A stretch of 64,000 nt of DNA from JAIBCC01 sp963763855 (lineage in GTDB: Bacteria > Acidobacteriota > Blastocatellia > Pyrinomonadales > Pyrinomonadaceae), in NCBI GenBank assembly GCA_963763855.1, contig CAVXPU010000002.1:1-64000 (forward strand). Direction: 5' to 3'. The notes beneath the pieces were generated by a model. That model was not told the origin of the DNA. It saw only the letters and a program-made list of their open reading frames with translations, and made no database searches. Of the stretch, positions 47,464 to 56,935 are shown one piece after another; within the stretch, counting starts at the first letter, position 1, and each line of letters opens with the position of its first letter. The position numbers and the translations under genes were made by a program.

Positions 47464-48523
47464 ATGAAGTTCGTTAAATTATACAGTTTAAACATTGCGA
47501 TTTGCGTTTTTTTATTTTCAGCAAGCCTTGCTGTGGCACAGGTTAAATCAGGAATTACAAAAAATGACGACCAAATTCAGCAGAGTATTGCGATTGCTCA
47601 AACTCTTTTGAAGAATGGTGATTCAGCCGCCGCAATAAATATCATTGCAAGCTGCATTGCAGAAAAATCCGCAGAATCCCTTACTGATTTATTGGCTCGG
47701 AAAGATATTTTATTCGCAGGGAAGCTATCAGAAAGCGGTCGAAAATTTGAGTTTAGCTGTTGATAAATTACCCCAGAAGACGCCAGAAAAAGCACAGGCG
47801 AATCAGATGCTTGCACTTTCACATTATGTTTTAGGACATTTAGCCGAAGCGATCCCTTACTTTGAAAAGACCATACTGCTCCAACCCGAAAATTCTGAAT
47901 TAGTTTATGCACTAGGAGTTAGCTATATTCAAACGAGGCAGCCTGATAAATCCCGGCAAACTTATGCTCGTTTATTTGGGGTTCCTGCAACGTCTGCCGC
48001 CGGATATTTAATAAACGCTCAAATGCTGATTCGACAGCAATTTGAGGAAACGGCAGAGATTGAATTAAATAAAGCTCTCGCACTAGACCCGAAATTACCG
48101 CAAGTCCGGTTTTTATTGGGTGAGATGGCGATTTATCGGGCGGATATCAACAAAGGAATTTCACTTTTGCGTGAAGAAATCACTCTTAATCCAACAAATT
48201 CGATGGCTTATTATCGTTTGGGTGAAGCACTTTCAAGGCAATTAAAATGGGACGAAGCAATTCAGCCTTTGCAAAAATCGGTTTGGCTAAATCCTTTTTT
48301 TAGCGGACCTTATATCGTTTTGGGGAAAGTCTATTTTAAGAAAAAAGATTTTGGAAACGCTGAAAATCTACTGCGTCGCTCGGTAGCACTCGATCCCAGA
48401 AACTTTGGAGCTCATCACCTATTGGCTCAAGTTTTGCAGCAGACCGGAAAAGCCGAAGAAGCGAAAGCCGAGTTTGAATTGGCTGAAAAATTGCGTGGTA
48501 AGGATGAACAAAATCCGCAATAA
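47464..48523 (+). pseudogene. Exported TPR protein, frameshift near codon 60
   Basis: The signal peptide and start are in one frame (MKFVKLYSLNIAICVFLFSA.., ending LAVAQ) and the rest in another. The first frame continues only to 47763. From about 47645 the second frame reads LQAALQKNPQNPLLIYWLGK and on through about six TPR units (YQKAVENLSLAVDKLP, MAYYRLGEALSRQLKWDEAI, FGAHHLLAQVLQQTGKAEEA) to 48523. The break lies near 47640-47646 and is not in a long homopolymer. The gene heads a TPR-VCBS-VCBS-TPR operon with short spacers. Confidence 0.68.
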
Positions 48524-48595
48524 TTAAAGAGCAGAAAACTATTTTTGAGAATCAAACATCTACAAACATTGCCCTTCAGAAATCTATTTTTAGTA

Positions 48596-50293
48596 ATGAG
48601 AAAATTGTCTTTTGCATTTATCGTCGGTTTTTTGTGCCTCTCGTTTGCCTCGGCTCAAACGAAGGAAACGCCGTTTCCGGTTACATTTACAGATATTGCG
48701 ATACAAGCCGGCGTGAGTGATACAACGATCTACGGCGGAGTAAATTCCAAGAAATACATTATCGAAACAAATGGTTGCGGCGTGGCTTTTTTTGACTATG
48801 ATAACGATGGGTGGATGGATATTCTCGTGATGAACGGAACTCGCTTAGAGGGATTTCCAAAGGGCGAAGAACCTACAATACATCTTTATCGAAATAATAA
48901 AAACGGCACTTTTACGGACGTTACCGAAATGGCTGGACTGCGTCGTACGGGCTGGGGTTCGGGCGTTGCAATCGGCGATTACGACAATGATGGCAACGAA
49001 GATTTATTCCTAACTTACTACGGGCAAAATGTCTTGTTTCGCAATAAAGGCAATGGAACTTTTGAAGATGTAACTGCCAAAGCAGGCTTCCCAATCGGTA
49101 ACATCAGATGGGGTTCGGGAGCGACTTTTATTGATTATGATCGAGATGGGAAACTTGATCTATTTGTCGCGAACTATCTAAAATTTGATCGAGAAAAAGT
49201 TGCCGAACCTGGTAAAGGCGGAAATTGTTTTTGGAAAGGAATTCCCGTTAATTGCGGTCCAAAAGGCTTGCCCACTGATACAAATTTGCTTTATCACAAC
49301 AACGGCGACGGTACTTTTACAGACGTTTCCGATAAATCGGGAATTTCAAAAGTTACCGGGCGTTATTCGATGACGGCGATTGTCACCGATTACAATAACG
49401 ACGGCTGGGCTGATATTTATGTGGCTTGCGATACGACTTCTTCAACCATGTACCGCAACAATCAAGACGGTACTTTTTCCGACGTAAGTCTTGAAAGCGG
49501 AACAGCTTACAACGAAGACGGAAATGCTCAAGCCGGAATGGGCGTAACGATTGGCGACTTTGATAACGATGGTTTTTCCGATATTTTCAAAACTCATTTT
49601 GCGGACGATCTACCAATTTTATACAAAAATAGTGGCAAGAATTTCTTTGATGATGCCTCGCGAATGGCTGGTTTTGACCATACAAAATATGTTCAATGGG
49701 GAACGGGTTTCGCTGATTTCGACAACGACGGCTGGCAAGATATTTTGACTGTAACCGGCAATGTTTATCCCGAGATCGAAAAATACTTCAAAGAATATCC
49801 GCATCGTAGCACTCGCCTTTTGTATCAAAATTTGGGGAACGGACGCTTCAAAGACGTTACATCGTTATCGGGAAAAGGAATTTCCGAGCCAAGGTCAAGC
49901 CGCGGTTCGGCTTACGGTGATTTTGATAATGATGGCGATATTGATGCTTTAGTAATGAACATGAATGAGCCACCGCTGCTTTTGCGAAATGATTTGAAGT
50001 CAACAAATAATTGGCTCAAGATTAAATTAATCGGCGTAAAATCGAATCGTTCGGCAATTGGTTCGCGAGTTACAATCAAATTTGCAAATCAGCAGCAAAC
50101 TCAAGAAGTTACGAGTCAAACAAGCTATTATTCGCACAATGATTTGCGTTTGCACTTTGGATTAGGAGTAAATAAGCAAGCAGATTCAATGGAAATTCGT
50201 TGGGCAAATGGCGAAAAGGAAATATTGAAAGATATTGCAGCGAATCAAATTCTTACGATTAAAGAAGGTAACGGGATAGAAAAGCAAAAGTAA
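48596..50293 (+). CDS. Exported VCBS-repeat/UnbV (CRTAC1-like) protein A
   Basis: A 565-residue exported protein. The ATG at 48596 begins a signal peptide (MRKLSFAFIVGFLCLSFASA). FG-GAP/VCBS repeats cover about residues 45-450, with calcium-loop motifs such as DYDNDGWMDI, DYDNDGNEDL, DYDRDGKLDL and DFDNDGDIDA. A C-terminal ASPIC/UnbV domain is at about 480-560 (NWLKIKLIGVKSNRSAIGSR, LHFGLG). The repeats predict a beta-propeller. The next gene is a tandem paralogue of the same architecture. Function unknown; surface location is likely. Confidence 0.8.
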   Translation: MRKLSFAFIVGFLCLSFASAQTKETPFPVTFTDIAIQAGVSDTTIYGGVNSKKYIIETNGCGVAFFDYDNDGWMDILVMNGTRLEGFPKGEEPTIHLYRNNKNGTFTDVTEMAGLRRTGWGSGVAIGDYDNDGNEDLFLTYYGQNVLFRNKGNGTFEDVTAKAGFPIGNIRWGSGATFIDYDRDGKLDLFVANYLKFDREKVAEPGKGGNCFWKGIPVNCGPKGLPTDTNLLYHNNGDGTFTDVSDKSGISKVTGRYSMTAIVTDYNNDGWADIYVACDTTSSTMYRNNQDGTFSDVSLESGTAYNEDGNAQAGMGVTIGDFDNDGFSDIFKTHFADDLPILYKNSGKNFFDDASRMAGFDHTKYVQWGTGFADFDNDGWQDILTVTGNVYPEIEKYFKEYPHRSTRLLYQNLGNGRFKDVTSLSGKGISEPRSSRGSAYGDFDNDGDIDALVMNMNEPPLLLRNDLKSTNNWLKIKLIGVKSNRSAIGSRVTIKFANQQQTQEVTSQTSYYSHNDLRLHFGLGVNKQADSMEIRWANGEKEILKDIAANQILTIKEGNGIEKQK

Positions 50294-50310
50294 AAGGCAA
50301 AAGTTGAAAA

Positions 50311-52029
50311 ATGACGAGTTTTAAATCCAAGAATTCAAAAATTATTCGCGTCTATTCGCGTTTATTCGCGGGCAAACTTCTTTTGCTTTTAGCCTTTAGT
50401 GTGCCGATTTTAGCTCAAGAAGATCCGTTTCCTATTTCGCTTAAGAATATTGCAAAAGAAGCCGGAATTACTTTCAAAACGATTTACGGTGATGAAAAGA
50501 AGAATCGATATTTGCTTGAAACAACCGGAACTGGTGTCGCATTTATCGATTACGATAATGATGGCTGGCAGGATCTATTTTTTGTTAATGGAACCCAGCT
50601 TGATTTGCCAAAAACCGACCCGCAGCCGAGTAATCGTTTATTTCGCAACAAAGGCGACGGAACATTTGAAGACGTTACCGCAAAAGCAGGTGTGACGCGA
50701 ACTAATTGGGGGCAAGCAGTTGCAGTTGGCGATTACGATAATAACGGTTTTGATGATTTGTTTATCTCGTGTTTTGGTAAAAATGCCCTTTATAAAAACA
50801 ACGGAAACGGCACTTTTACCGAACTTGCCGAAAAGGCAGGTGTCGCCAACAATCAGTCAAGGTGGGGTTCCGGCAGTTCGTTTATTGATTATGATAAGGA
50901 TGGCGACCTCGATTTATTCGTCGCAAGTTACATTGATCTCGATTTGAGAACTGCACCTTTGCCCGAAACCGGACCCTGCATGTATAAAGGATTACTCGTC
51001 GCTTGCGGACCGCCGGGCTTGCAAGGCGGCGTTAATATGCTTTTCCAAAATAATGGCAATGGAACTTTTACCGACGTTTCTGAAAAATCAGGAATGCGTA
51101 AAACTGACGGCACATATGGACTCGGAGCGGTAGTCGCAGATTTTGATAATGATAGCTGGTCTGATATTTATGTTGCCAATGATTCAGCCCCGGCAACGCT
51201 TTATCGAAATAATCAAAACGGAACTTTCACCGATATTGCATTAGAAGCGGGATGTGCCTATTCTGTTGACGGAAAACCGCAAGCCGGAATGGGCGTTTCG
51301 GCTGGCGATTACGACCGCGACGGCTGGTTTGATATAGTAAAAACGAATTTTGCAGGCGATACAACGACGGTTTATCGTAATATCGGGAAGGCTACTTTTG
51401 ATGATGTCAGCTTCCCCGTCGGGCTTGGACTTAATACGAAATGGCTCGGTTGGGGAGTTGGTTTTGTAGATTTGGATAATGATGGTTGGCTCGATATTTT
51501 TCAGGTAAATGGACACGTTTATCCCGAGGTTGAAAAATTAACAACCGAAGCGGGATATGCACAACGAAAAGTTTTGTACCGCAATTTGAAAAATGGAAAA
51601 TTTGCCGATGTTTCGGTTCAAGTTGGCGGTTCGGTGATGGAAAATATCTCCGGTCGCGGGGCGGCTTTTGGTGATTTTGATAACGATGGCGATACTGATA
51701 TTGTGATAAATCCCGTAAATGCGACTCCTGAAATTATTCGCAATGATTCTAAATCCGGCAACAATTGGCTGAAAATTAAACTCATCGGCGTAAAATCAAA
51801 TCGAAGCGGAATTGGTGCGAGAGTGAAAATCACGACGGAAGACGGTACACAGACGGAAGAAATGCGAAGCAGCAATAGCTATTATTCGCACAACGATTCG
51901 CGACTGCCGTTCGGCTTGGGAAATAGTAAAACCGTCAAAAAACTTGAGATTATGTGGACAAGCGGACATGTTGATACGTTTACGGAAGTTAAAGCAAATC
52001 AATTAATTACGGTTACGGAAGGCAAATAA
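50311..52029 (+). CDS. Exported VCBS-repeat/UnbV (CRTAC1-like) protein B
   Basis: A 572-residue paralogue of the preceding protein, 17 bp downstream of it. The N-terminus is basic, followed by a hydrophobic signal segment (LLLLLAFSVPILAQ, about residues 23-36). VCBS loops include DYDNDGWQDL, DYDNNGFDDL, DYDKDGDLDL and DFDNDGDTDI. The UnbV domain (about 485-565) repeats the NWLKIKLIGVKSNRSGIGAR segment of protein A almost exactly, evidence of tandem duplication. The codons for residues 11-20 are built from a threefold TATTCGCGT-type word. Confidence 0.8.
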   Translation: MTSFKSKNSKIIRVYSRLFAGKLLLLLAFSVPILAQEDPFPISLKNIAKEAGITFKTIYGDEKKNRYLLETTGTGVAFIDYDNDGWQDLFFVNGTQLDLPKTDPQPSNRLFRNKGDGTFEDVTAKAGVTRTNWGQAVAVGDYDNNGFDDLFISCFGKNALYKNNGNGTFTELAEKAGVANNQSRWGSGSSFIDYDKDGDLDLFVASYIDLDLRTAPLPETGPCMYKGLLVACGPPGLQGGVNMLFQNNGNGTFTDVSEKSGMRKTDGTYGLGAVVADFDNDSWSDIYVANDSAPATLYRNNQNGTFTDIALEAGCAYSVDGKPQAGMGVSAGDYDRDGWFDIVKTNFAGDTTTVYRNIGKATFDDVSFPVGLGLNTKWLGWGVGFVDLDNDGWLDIFQVNGHVYPEVEKLTTEAGYAQRKVLYRNLKNGKFADVSVQVGGSVMENISGRGAAFGDFDNDGDTDIVINPVNATPEIIRNDSKSGNNWLKIKLIGVKSNRSGIGARVKITTEDGTQTEEMRSSNSYYSHNDSRLPFGLGNSKTVKKLEIMWTSGHVDTFTEVKANQLITVTEGK

Positions 52030-52042
52030 CTATTTAGTGTAT

Positions 52043-53704
52043 ATGTTCAAAAATATTGGTAAAATTTTAATATGCTTCGTGCTTGCCATAGTCGTTTTTA
52101 TCCCGACCTTTGCTCAAAAGAAAGGGCAAACGAATCTCGCTCCCGCAATTTATCAAAAAGGGATTACATTGGCCAAGAAAAATGATTTAGCCGGAGCGAT
52201 TCGGGCATTTGAACAAGCGATCAAAATAAATCCTAAGTTTTACGAAGCATTTATCGCATTGGGAATGGCGAATCAGCAAAATCAATCGTTTGAAGCCGCA
52301 GCAAATGCTTATCGCCAAGCGATATTACTAAAGCCAAAATCCGCCGAGCCGCATCTACTGTTGGGCGGGCTATATCAGCAGTTAAACGATGGAAATAATG
52401 CTCTTAATGAATATCGCGAAGCGTTAAAGATTAGTCCATCTTCCGCAGAAACTCATTCCGCAATCGGATTTATTTTAGCCTCAACGAATCAAATTCCCGA
52501 AGCGATCAAATCTTTTGAAACGGCAATCAGTCTGAAACCAAACCTTGCTCAATCACATTTTTATTTAGGGACTGCAAAGTTTTTTTCAAATGATTTTACA
52601 GGCGGAATCAAAGCTCTGACACAAGCCACAAAATTGATGCCGAAAAATCCGGAAGCCTTTTATTATTTAGGAATGGCTCAAGGGAAAATTAGTGATCTAA
52701 CCTCTGCCATTGCTTCACTTAAACAAGCTGTCAAACTCGCTCCAAATATGTTTGAAGCCCGTCAAGCGTTGGCTCAAGCTTCAATGGCTGACGGCGATTT
52801 GGATACCGCGGCAACCGAATATCGCGAAATTATAAAGATCAAACCTGATTACGCACAGGGCTATAATGATCTGGGTTTGGTGCAAATAGAGCAAAGATTG
52901 CCGGATGAAGCAATCGTAACTTTCCGAAAAGCTTTAGAGCTGGAACCAAACAATACTTTGCTTCGGCACAACATTGGAATTGCTCTGATTCAAAAATCCG
53001 ATTTTGTGGCTGCAGTCAATAATTACAAGGATCTTATTCGACTCTCGCCCGATGATGCAGTTGCTTATTACAATCTTTCGTTAGCCTATAAACAACAGGA
53101 TAAATTTGACGAAGCGTTAGTTGCCGTCCAAAAAGCTATCGAATTACAGCCCGATAAATTGCCCGAATTGCATTACACACACGGCGTAATTTTGCTCCAA
53201 AAATCAAATCTTGAAGCATCAGGAAAAGCGTTTCAAAAAGCGATCGCCATCAAGCCCGACTACAGCGAAGCGATTTACACGCTTGGCACAGTACGCCAGC
53301 AGCAAGGCAAATTGGATGAAGCGATCGCTAATTTTCGTGCGGCTCTTAAATTTAACCCCGAAGCTCCTGAAATTCACAATACTTTAGGTGCGGCTCTGCG
53401 TGCGAAAGGTGATACAGAAGGAGCAAAAATCGAACTTCAGGAAGCTGCCAGACTCAACAAATTAAAGACCAATAGGCAAGGTGCGATCTTTTCAATGAAC
53501 ACCGGATTGGCAAATCTCAAAGCGAACAAAATCGACGAAGCAATCGCCCAGTTCGAAAATGTTATCAAACTCACGCCAAACAACGCCGAAGGTTATTATC
53601 AATTGGCTAAAGCATTGAAATTAAAGGGAAAAGTAGCCGAATCGAATACTGCTTATCAAAAAGCAAAGGCATTAAATCCGCAAATAAAACCCTTATCTTT
53701 TTAG
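52043..53704 (+). CDS. Exported TPR-repeat protein
   Basis: A 553-residue protein with signal peptide (MFKNIGKILICFVLAIVVFI, ending FAQ). It is then almost entirely tetratricopeptide repeats, about fourteen units from residue 32 to 545 (for example AGAIRAFEQAIKINPKFYEA and EAIANFRAALKFNPEAPEIH). It begins 13 bp after VCBS protein B and ends the operon; a perfect terminator follows about 120 bp later. It probably acts as a periplasmic scaffold for the VCBS proteins. ATG 52043 is chosen over GTG 52037, which adds two residues. Confidence 0.8.
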   Translation: MFKNIGKILICFVLAIVVFIPTFAQKKGQTNLAPAIYQKGITLAKKNDLAGAIRAFEQAIKINPKFYEAFIALGMANQQNQSFEAAANAYRQAILLKPKSAEPHLLLGGLYQQLNDGNNALNEYREALKISPSSAETHSAIGFILASTNQIPEAIKSFETAISLKPNLAQSHFYLGTAKFFSNDFTGGIKALTQATKLMPKNPEAFYYLGMAQGKISDLTSAIASLKQAVKLAPNMFEARQALAQASMADGDLDTAATEYREIIKIKPDYAQGYNDLGLVQIEQRLPDEAIVTFRKALELEPNNTLLRHNIGIALIQKSDFVAAVNNYKDLIRLSPDDAVAYYNLSLAYKQQDKFDEALVAVQKAIELQPDKLPELHYTHGVILLQKSNLEASGKAFQKAIAIKPDYSEAIYTLGTVRQQQGKLDEAIANFRAALKFNPEAPEIHNTLGAALRAKGDTEGAKIELQEAARLNKLKTNRQGAIFSMNTGLANLKANKIDEAIAQFENVIKLTPNNAEGYYQLAKALKLKGKVAESNTAYQKAKALNPQIKPLSF

Positions 53705-53825
53705 GGGTGGATACGTGGGTCTAAATTGTGTGTTTGACACCTAACTTACTTGACGAGTTCTGCTTTATAGATAAATACGTTAAGTAGTAGATTGCTCCGC
53801 TCCGCTAATTAGCTTGTTTAATTGT

Positions 53826-53855
53826 AGCCTGTTCAAAAATTGAACAGGCTTTTTA
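53826..53855 (+). terminator. Rho-independent terminator after the TPR/VCBS operon
   Basis: AGCCTGTTCA (53826-53835) and TGAACAGGCT (53841-53850) form a perfect 10-bp stem with a 5-nt loop, followed by TTTT. Confidence 0.85.
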
Positions 53856-53913
53856 TACGTCTTTTGCCCTTACACGTCTTGACAGGCAAGGACGGGCGTG
53901 CAGTACTTCAACT

Positions 53914-54411
53914 ATGGGTAATGAGACTGTTAAAACTTTACTGGAAAAACGTAGTGCGTTAGAAAACGAGCGTCCCGCTATAGATGCCGAATTTGAACGT
54001 ATTACTAACCTAAAAAATGATTTGGATGAGCGATTGAAAGCATTGGACTTAGTGCTTAAGATGTTTAGTGATGGTGCTGTATCAGAAGACGTAGAACAGA
54101 TTGAAAATCCAATAACCCAAACTAAATCGCAAAACCTTCCCTTTGAATTAGCACCGCCGAAAGTTGATGTGACTCCTGAAACGGTTATACCTATCAAACA
54201 AATAGTGCGTGATAACTTCAATAGACTGCCTCAAGTCTTTACAAAGCATAATGTCGCTAGTCTAATTAGGAGTTTCCGACCTGAAATTACAGAAGTGAAC
54301 GATAACACTCTGTCGGCAATTATGCGGCAACTCGTATCATTGCAAATGTCACGGATCAGTGTAAGAGGCACAGGCAAGTCACCACAGGTTTATGAAAAAG
54401 TTGTAATTTGA
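53914..54411 (+). CDS. Hypothetical coiled-coil protein
   Basis: A 165-residue soluble protein I do not recognise. Residues 1-55 are a charged coiled coil (VKTLLEKRSALENERPAIDA). A Pro/Gln-rich linker follows. The C-terminal 65 residues (QVFTKHNVASLIRSFRP, LSAIMRQLVSLQMSRISVRG) could form a winged-helix-like fold. It lies between the terminator of the TPR operon and a hairpin, so it is probably transcribed alone. Confidence 0.5.
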   Translation: MGNETVKTLLEKRSALENERPAIDAEFERITNLKNDLDERLKALDLVLKMFSDGAVSEDVEQIENPITQTKSQNLPFELAPPKVDVTPETVIPIKQIVRDNFNRLPQVFTKHNVASLIRSFRPEITEVNDNTLSAIMRQLVSLQMSRISVRGTGKSPQVYEKVVI

Positions 54412-54466
54412 CTTTTCCTATCGGGTTTCACTGTTTCCCAACAACTTTCTGTATCAAACAGAAAAA

Positions 54467-54488
54467 CCGCAACGTATAGACGTTGCGG
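54467..54488. terminator. Hairpin between two small genes
   Basis: CCGCAACGT (54467-54475) and ACGTTGCGG (54480-54488) form a perfect 9-bp stem with a 4-nt loop. A-rich tracts lie on both sides; only the minus-strand reading has a T run directly after it. It may be a bidirectional terminator, or a leader hairpin 12 bp before the strong ribosome-binding site of the next small gene. Confidence 0.5.
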
Positions 54489-54510
54489 AATTAAAAAACA
54501 GGAGGTAAGT

Positions 54511-54693
54511 GTGTTAAAAAAACTTACCAAGTCCTCGAACGAAAGAGGCGGACAGAACACGTATTCTGTCTTAACCGATAAATGCCGTATTACTACGAAA
54601 GTTTATCTTGCGGATGGAACAGTAATCATCACCGATGTTTATTACAATGGTAATGTCAAAACTTCTGTCAATCCTCCACCTAGACTTAATTAA
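54511..54693 (+). CDS. Small hypothetical protein with a strong ribosome-binding site
   Basis: A 60-residue protein of unknown function. AGGAGGT (54500-54506), the strongest Shine-Dalgarno sequence noticed in the window, precedes GTG 54511. The protein is basic at the N-terminus and has an alternating hydrophobic middle (CRITTKVYLADGTVIITDVY) suggesting a small beta sheet. It ends in Pro/Arg. The hairpin at 54467-54488 just upstream may control its expression. Confidence 0.5.
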   Translation: MLKKLTKSSNERGGQNTYSVLTDKCRITTKVYLADGTVIITDVYYNGNVKTSVNPPPRLN

Positions 54694-54702
54694 ATAATTA
54701 AG

Positions 54703-54736
54703 GTTGAACGGCAATACGGTAATATTGCCGTTCAAC
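54703..54736. terminator. Convergent-gene hairpin
   Basis: GTTGAACGGCAATA (54703-54716) and TATTGCCGTTCAAC (54723-54736) form a perfect 14-bp stem with a 6-nt loop. It sits between the plus-strand small gene and the minus-strand molybdopterin oxidoreductase. There is no long T tract, so it would be an imperfect bidirectional terminator. Confidence 0.6.
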
Positions 54737-54807
54737 ATAATTGTATTGCCTGGCGGTCTTCCGTGTCAAGGTTTGCTAAATACTACCAACTGTCCTTGTT
54801 TTCTATA

Positions 54808-56892
54808 TCACAAATTATTCGCTATTTTGACCCGCACTCCACTCAAAGCCGCATTCCCCGTCAATTCGTCAATTTCCATCTCATCGGTCAAATCATTGAT
54901 TGAAACTCCCAAGTAATTCCTTGCAATATCAAGTTTTACGCCTTTGCGTCCGTGTCCGTAGCCATGCGGGATCGAGACCACGCCGCGAGCGATATTTTCG
55001 GTAATCTCGCACGGCAATTCTACAGTTCCAACACGCGATGAAACTTTCACAAGTGTATTATTTTCAAGGCTTAACAATTCCGCATCCTTCTGATTTATCC
55101 AAACTGTGCAGCGATTTTTGCCTTTCATCAGCCGTTCGGAATTGTGAAGCCACGAATTATCGTCGCGGAGATGTCGGCGACCGGTGAGGCGAAAAGGAAA
55201 ATCTTTGATATCCACCGCGTTTGCGGAATTTGCGAGTCTTTCTAAATCCTTTACAAACTCTTCGGGTGCAAGATTAATCCGTTTATCTGTTGTCAATAAA
55301 CGATTTGGCAGACATTCTTGCAATTCGCCCAAATCGATTCCGTGCGGTTTTTCCTTCAACTTTTCGATTGATAATTGATATTTGCCGAACATCAACGCCT
55401 GATTCAATTTCACTTCGGGCGGTTCGGGTTTAAATTCGCCGTGTTTGCCGTTCAACCGCCAGACGACTTCTTGAAAAATCTCCCAATCGTGTTTAGTGCC
55501 AACTCCTTTTTCAAACAACGGTGCAGAATATTTCGCTACATTTCGCACCGCAAAAGTGTTAAAAATAATATCGTAATGCGAACTTTCAACATTCGAAGCC
55601 GGCGGCAAAATTATGTTTGCATGGCGAGTAGTTTCGTTGATATAAAAATCAATCGAAACCATAAACTCTAATGATTCCAACGCTTTATCGAGTTGCGAAC
55701 CGTTCGGCGTTGATAAAACTGGATTGCCGCAACTAGTGATAAATGCTTTTATTTGTCCCTCGCCCGGAACCAACATTTCTTCCGCGAGTGCCGCAACTGG
55801 CAATTCACCGATGAATTCTGGAAGCTTTCTGACGCGGCTTTGCCAACGATTGTAAGTTTGCTCTGCTTTGGTTGCGGCTAGCAAATCAAAAGCTGGTGCG
55901 GTGAACATGGCTCCGCCTTTTCGGTCAAAATTTCCGGTTAAAATATTGATTGCGTTAATTAACCACTGACACAAACCGCCGAATTTTTGCACTGAAACGC
56001 CCATTCTGCCGTAACAAACCGCTGATTTTGCATTGGCAAATTCAAATGTAATTCGTCTGATTTCGCCGGCAGAAATTCCTGTCATTTGTTCCGCTTTTTC
56101 GGGCGTGAATTCGTTTGACGCATCACGAAGCATGTCAAAACCATCGGTAAATTCAGAAAGTCGTTCGGATTTTATTAGATTTTTGGCAAAAAGAACATTG
56201 ATTATCGCCAAAAGCAGAAACGCATCGGATGCAGGTTTGATGAAAAAATGTTCGCTTGCAAATGTCGCGGTTTCGGTTTTTCTCGGATCAATTACGACAA
56301 CTTTTCCGCGTTTCTTTATCGCTTCAAGCCGATTTTTTACATCAGGCGAAGTCATCAAACTGCCATTCGAAGCAAGCGGATTTCCGCCTAAAATCAAGAA
56401 ATAATCTGTGTGGTCAATATCCGGAATCGGGATCAAAAACGGATGTCCGAGCATCAATTGGCTCGCAAAATGATGCGGCAGTTGGTCAACCGAAGTCGCC
56501 GAAAAGTTGTTTTTTGTCCGCAGAGATTTTAATAATTCTCGACTGTTGAGCATCGTCCCGAGGTTATGAACCGACGGATTTCCTTGATAAACCGCAACCG
56601 AATCTCTGCCGAAACGAGTTTGAATATCTAGAATTTTCGTTGAAACTTCATCAAACGCTTCGTCCCAAGTTATTTCTTCCCAGTCATTTACAGTTCGACG
56701 GACAGGTTTTCGCAGTCGATTTTTATCTTCGTAAATATCCTGCAACGCAACGGCTTTCGGGCAAATATGTCCGCGTGAAAAAGGGTCGGCTTTATCGCCT
56801 TCGATTTTCAAAATCTTGCCGTTTTCGTGCGTAATTTCGATTCCACAAATCGCTTCGCAAAGATTACAATTTCGATAGTGTTTTTGAATCAT
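54808..56892 (-). CDS. Molybdopterin-dependent oxidoreductase (formate dehydrogenase-like)
   Basis: A 694-residue cytoplasmic enzyme of the DMSO-reductase superfamily. An N-terminal [4Fe-4S] site is formed by Cys9, Cys12, Cys16 and Cys44. The central domain has ILGGNPLASNGSLMTSP and VVVIDPRKTETATFASEH for bis-MGD binding. A C-terminal molydop-binding domain is at about residues 580-690 (LTGRRHLRDDNSWLHNSERL, VSIPHGYGHGRKG). There is no Tat signal and no partner subunits in the window. The residue usually coordinating Mo is not an obvious Cys or selenocysteine codon, so the substrate is open. Confidence 0.78.
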   Translation of the reverse strand: MIQKHYRNCNLCEAICGIEITHENGKILKIEGDKADPFSRGHICPKAVALQDIYEDKNRLRKPVRRTVNDWEEITWDEAFDEVSTKILDIQTRFGRDSVAVYQGNPSVHNLGTMLNSRELLKSLRTKNNFSATSVDQLPHHFASQLMLGHPFLIPIPDIDHTDYFLILGGNPLASNGSLMTSPDVKNRLEAIKKRGKVVVIDPRKTETATFASEHFFIKPASDAFLLLAIINVLFAKNLIKSERLSEFTDGFDMLRDASNEFTPEKAEQMTGISAGEIRRITFEFANAKSAVCYGRMGVSVQKFGGLCQWLINAINILTGNFDRKGGAMFTAPAFDLLAATKAEQTYNRWQSRVRKLPEFIGELPVAALAEEMLVPGEGQIKAFITSCGNPVLSTPNGSQLDKALESLEFMVSIDFYINETTRHANIILPPASNVESSHYDIIFNTFAVRNVAKYSAPLFEKGVGTKHDWEIFQEVVWRLNGKHGEFKPEPPEVKLNQALMFGKYQLSIEKLKEKPHGIDLGELQECLPNRLLTTDKRINLAPEEFVKDLERLANSANAVDIKDFPFRLTGRRHLRDDNSWLHNSERLMKGKNRCTVWINQKDAELLSLENNTLVKVSSRVGTVELPCEITENIARGVVSIPHGYGHGRKGVKLDIARNYLGVSINDLTDEMEIDELTGNAALSGVRVKIANNL

Positions 56893-56935
56893 TACTTCAC
56901 ATCTTACTCCAAATACGATAGCTTAAAAATAAGAA

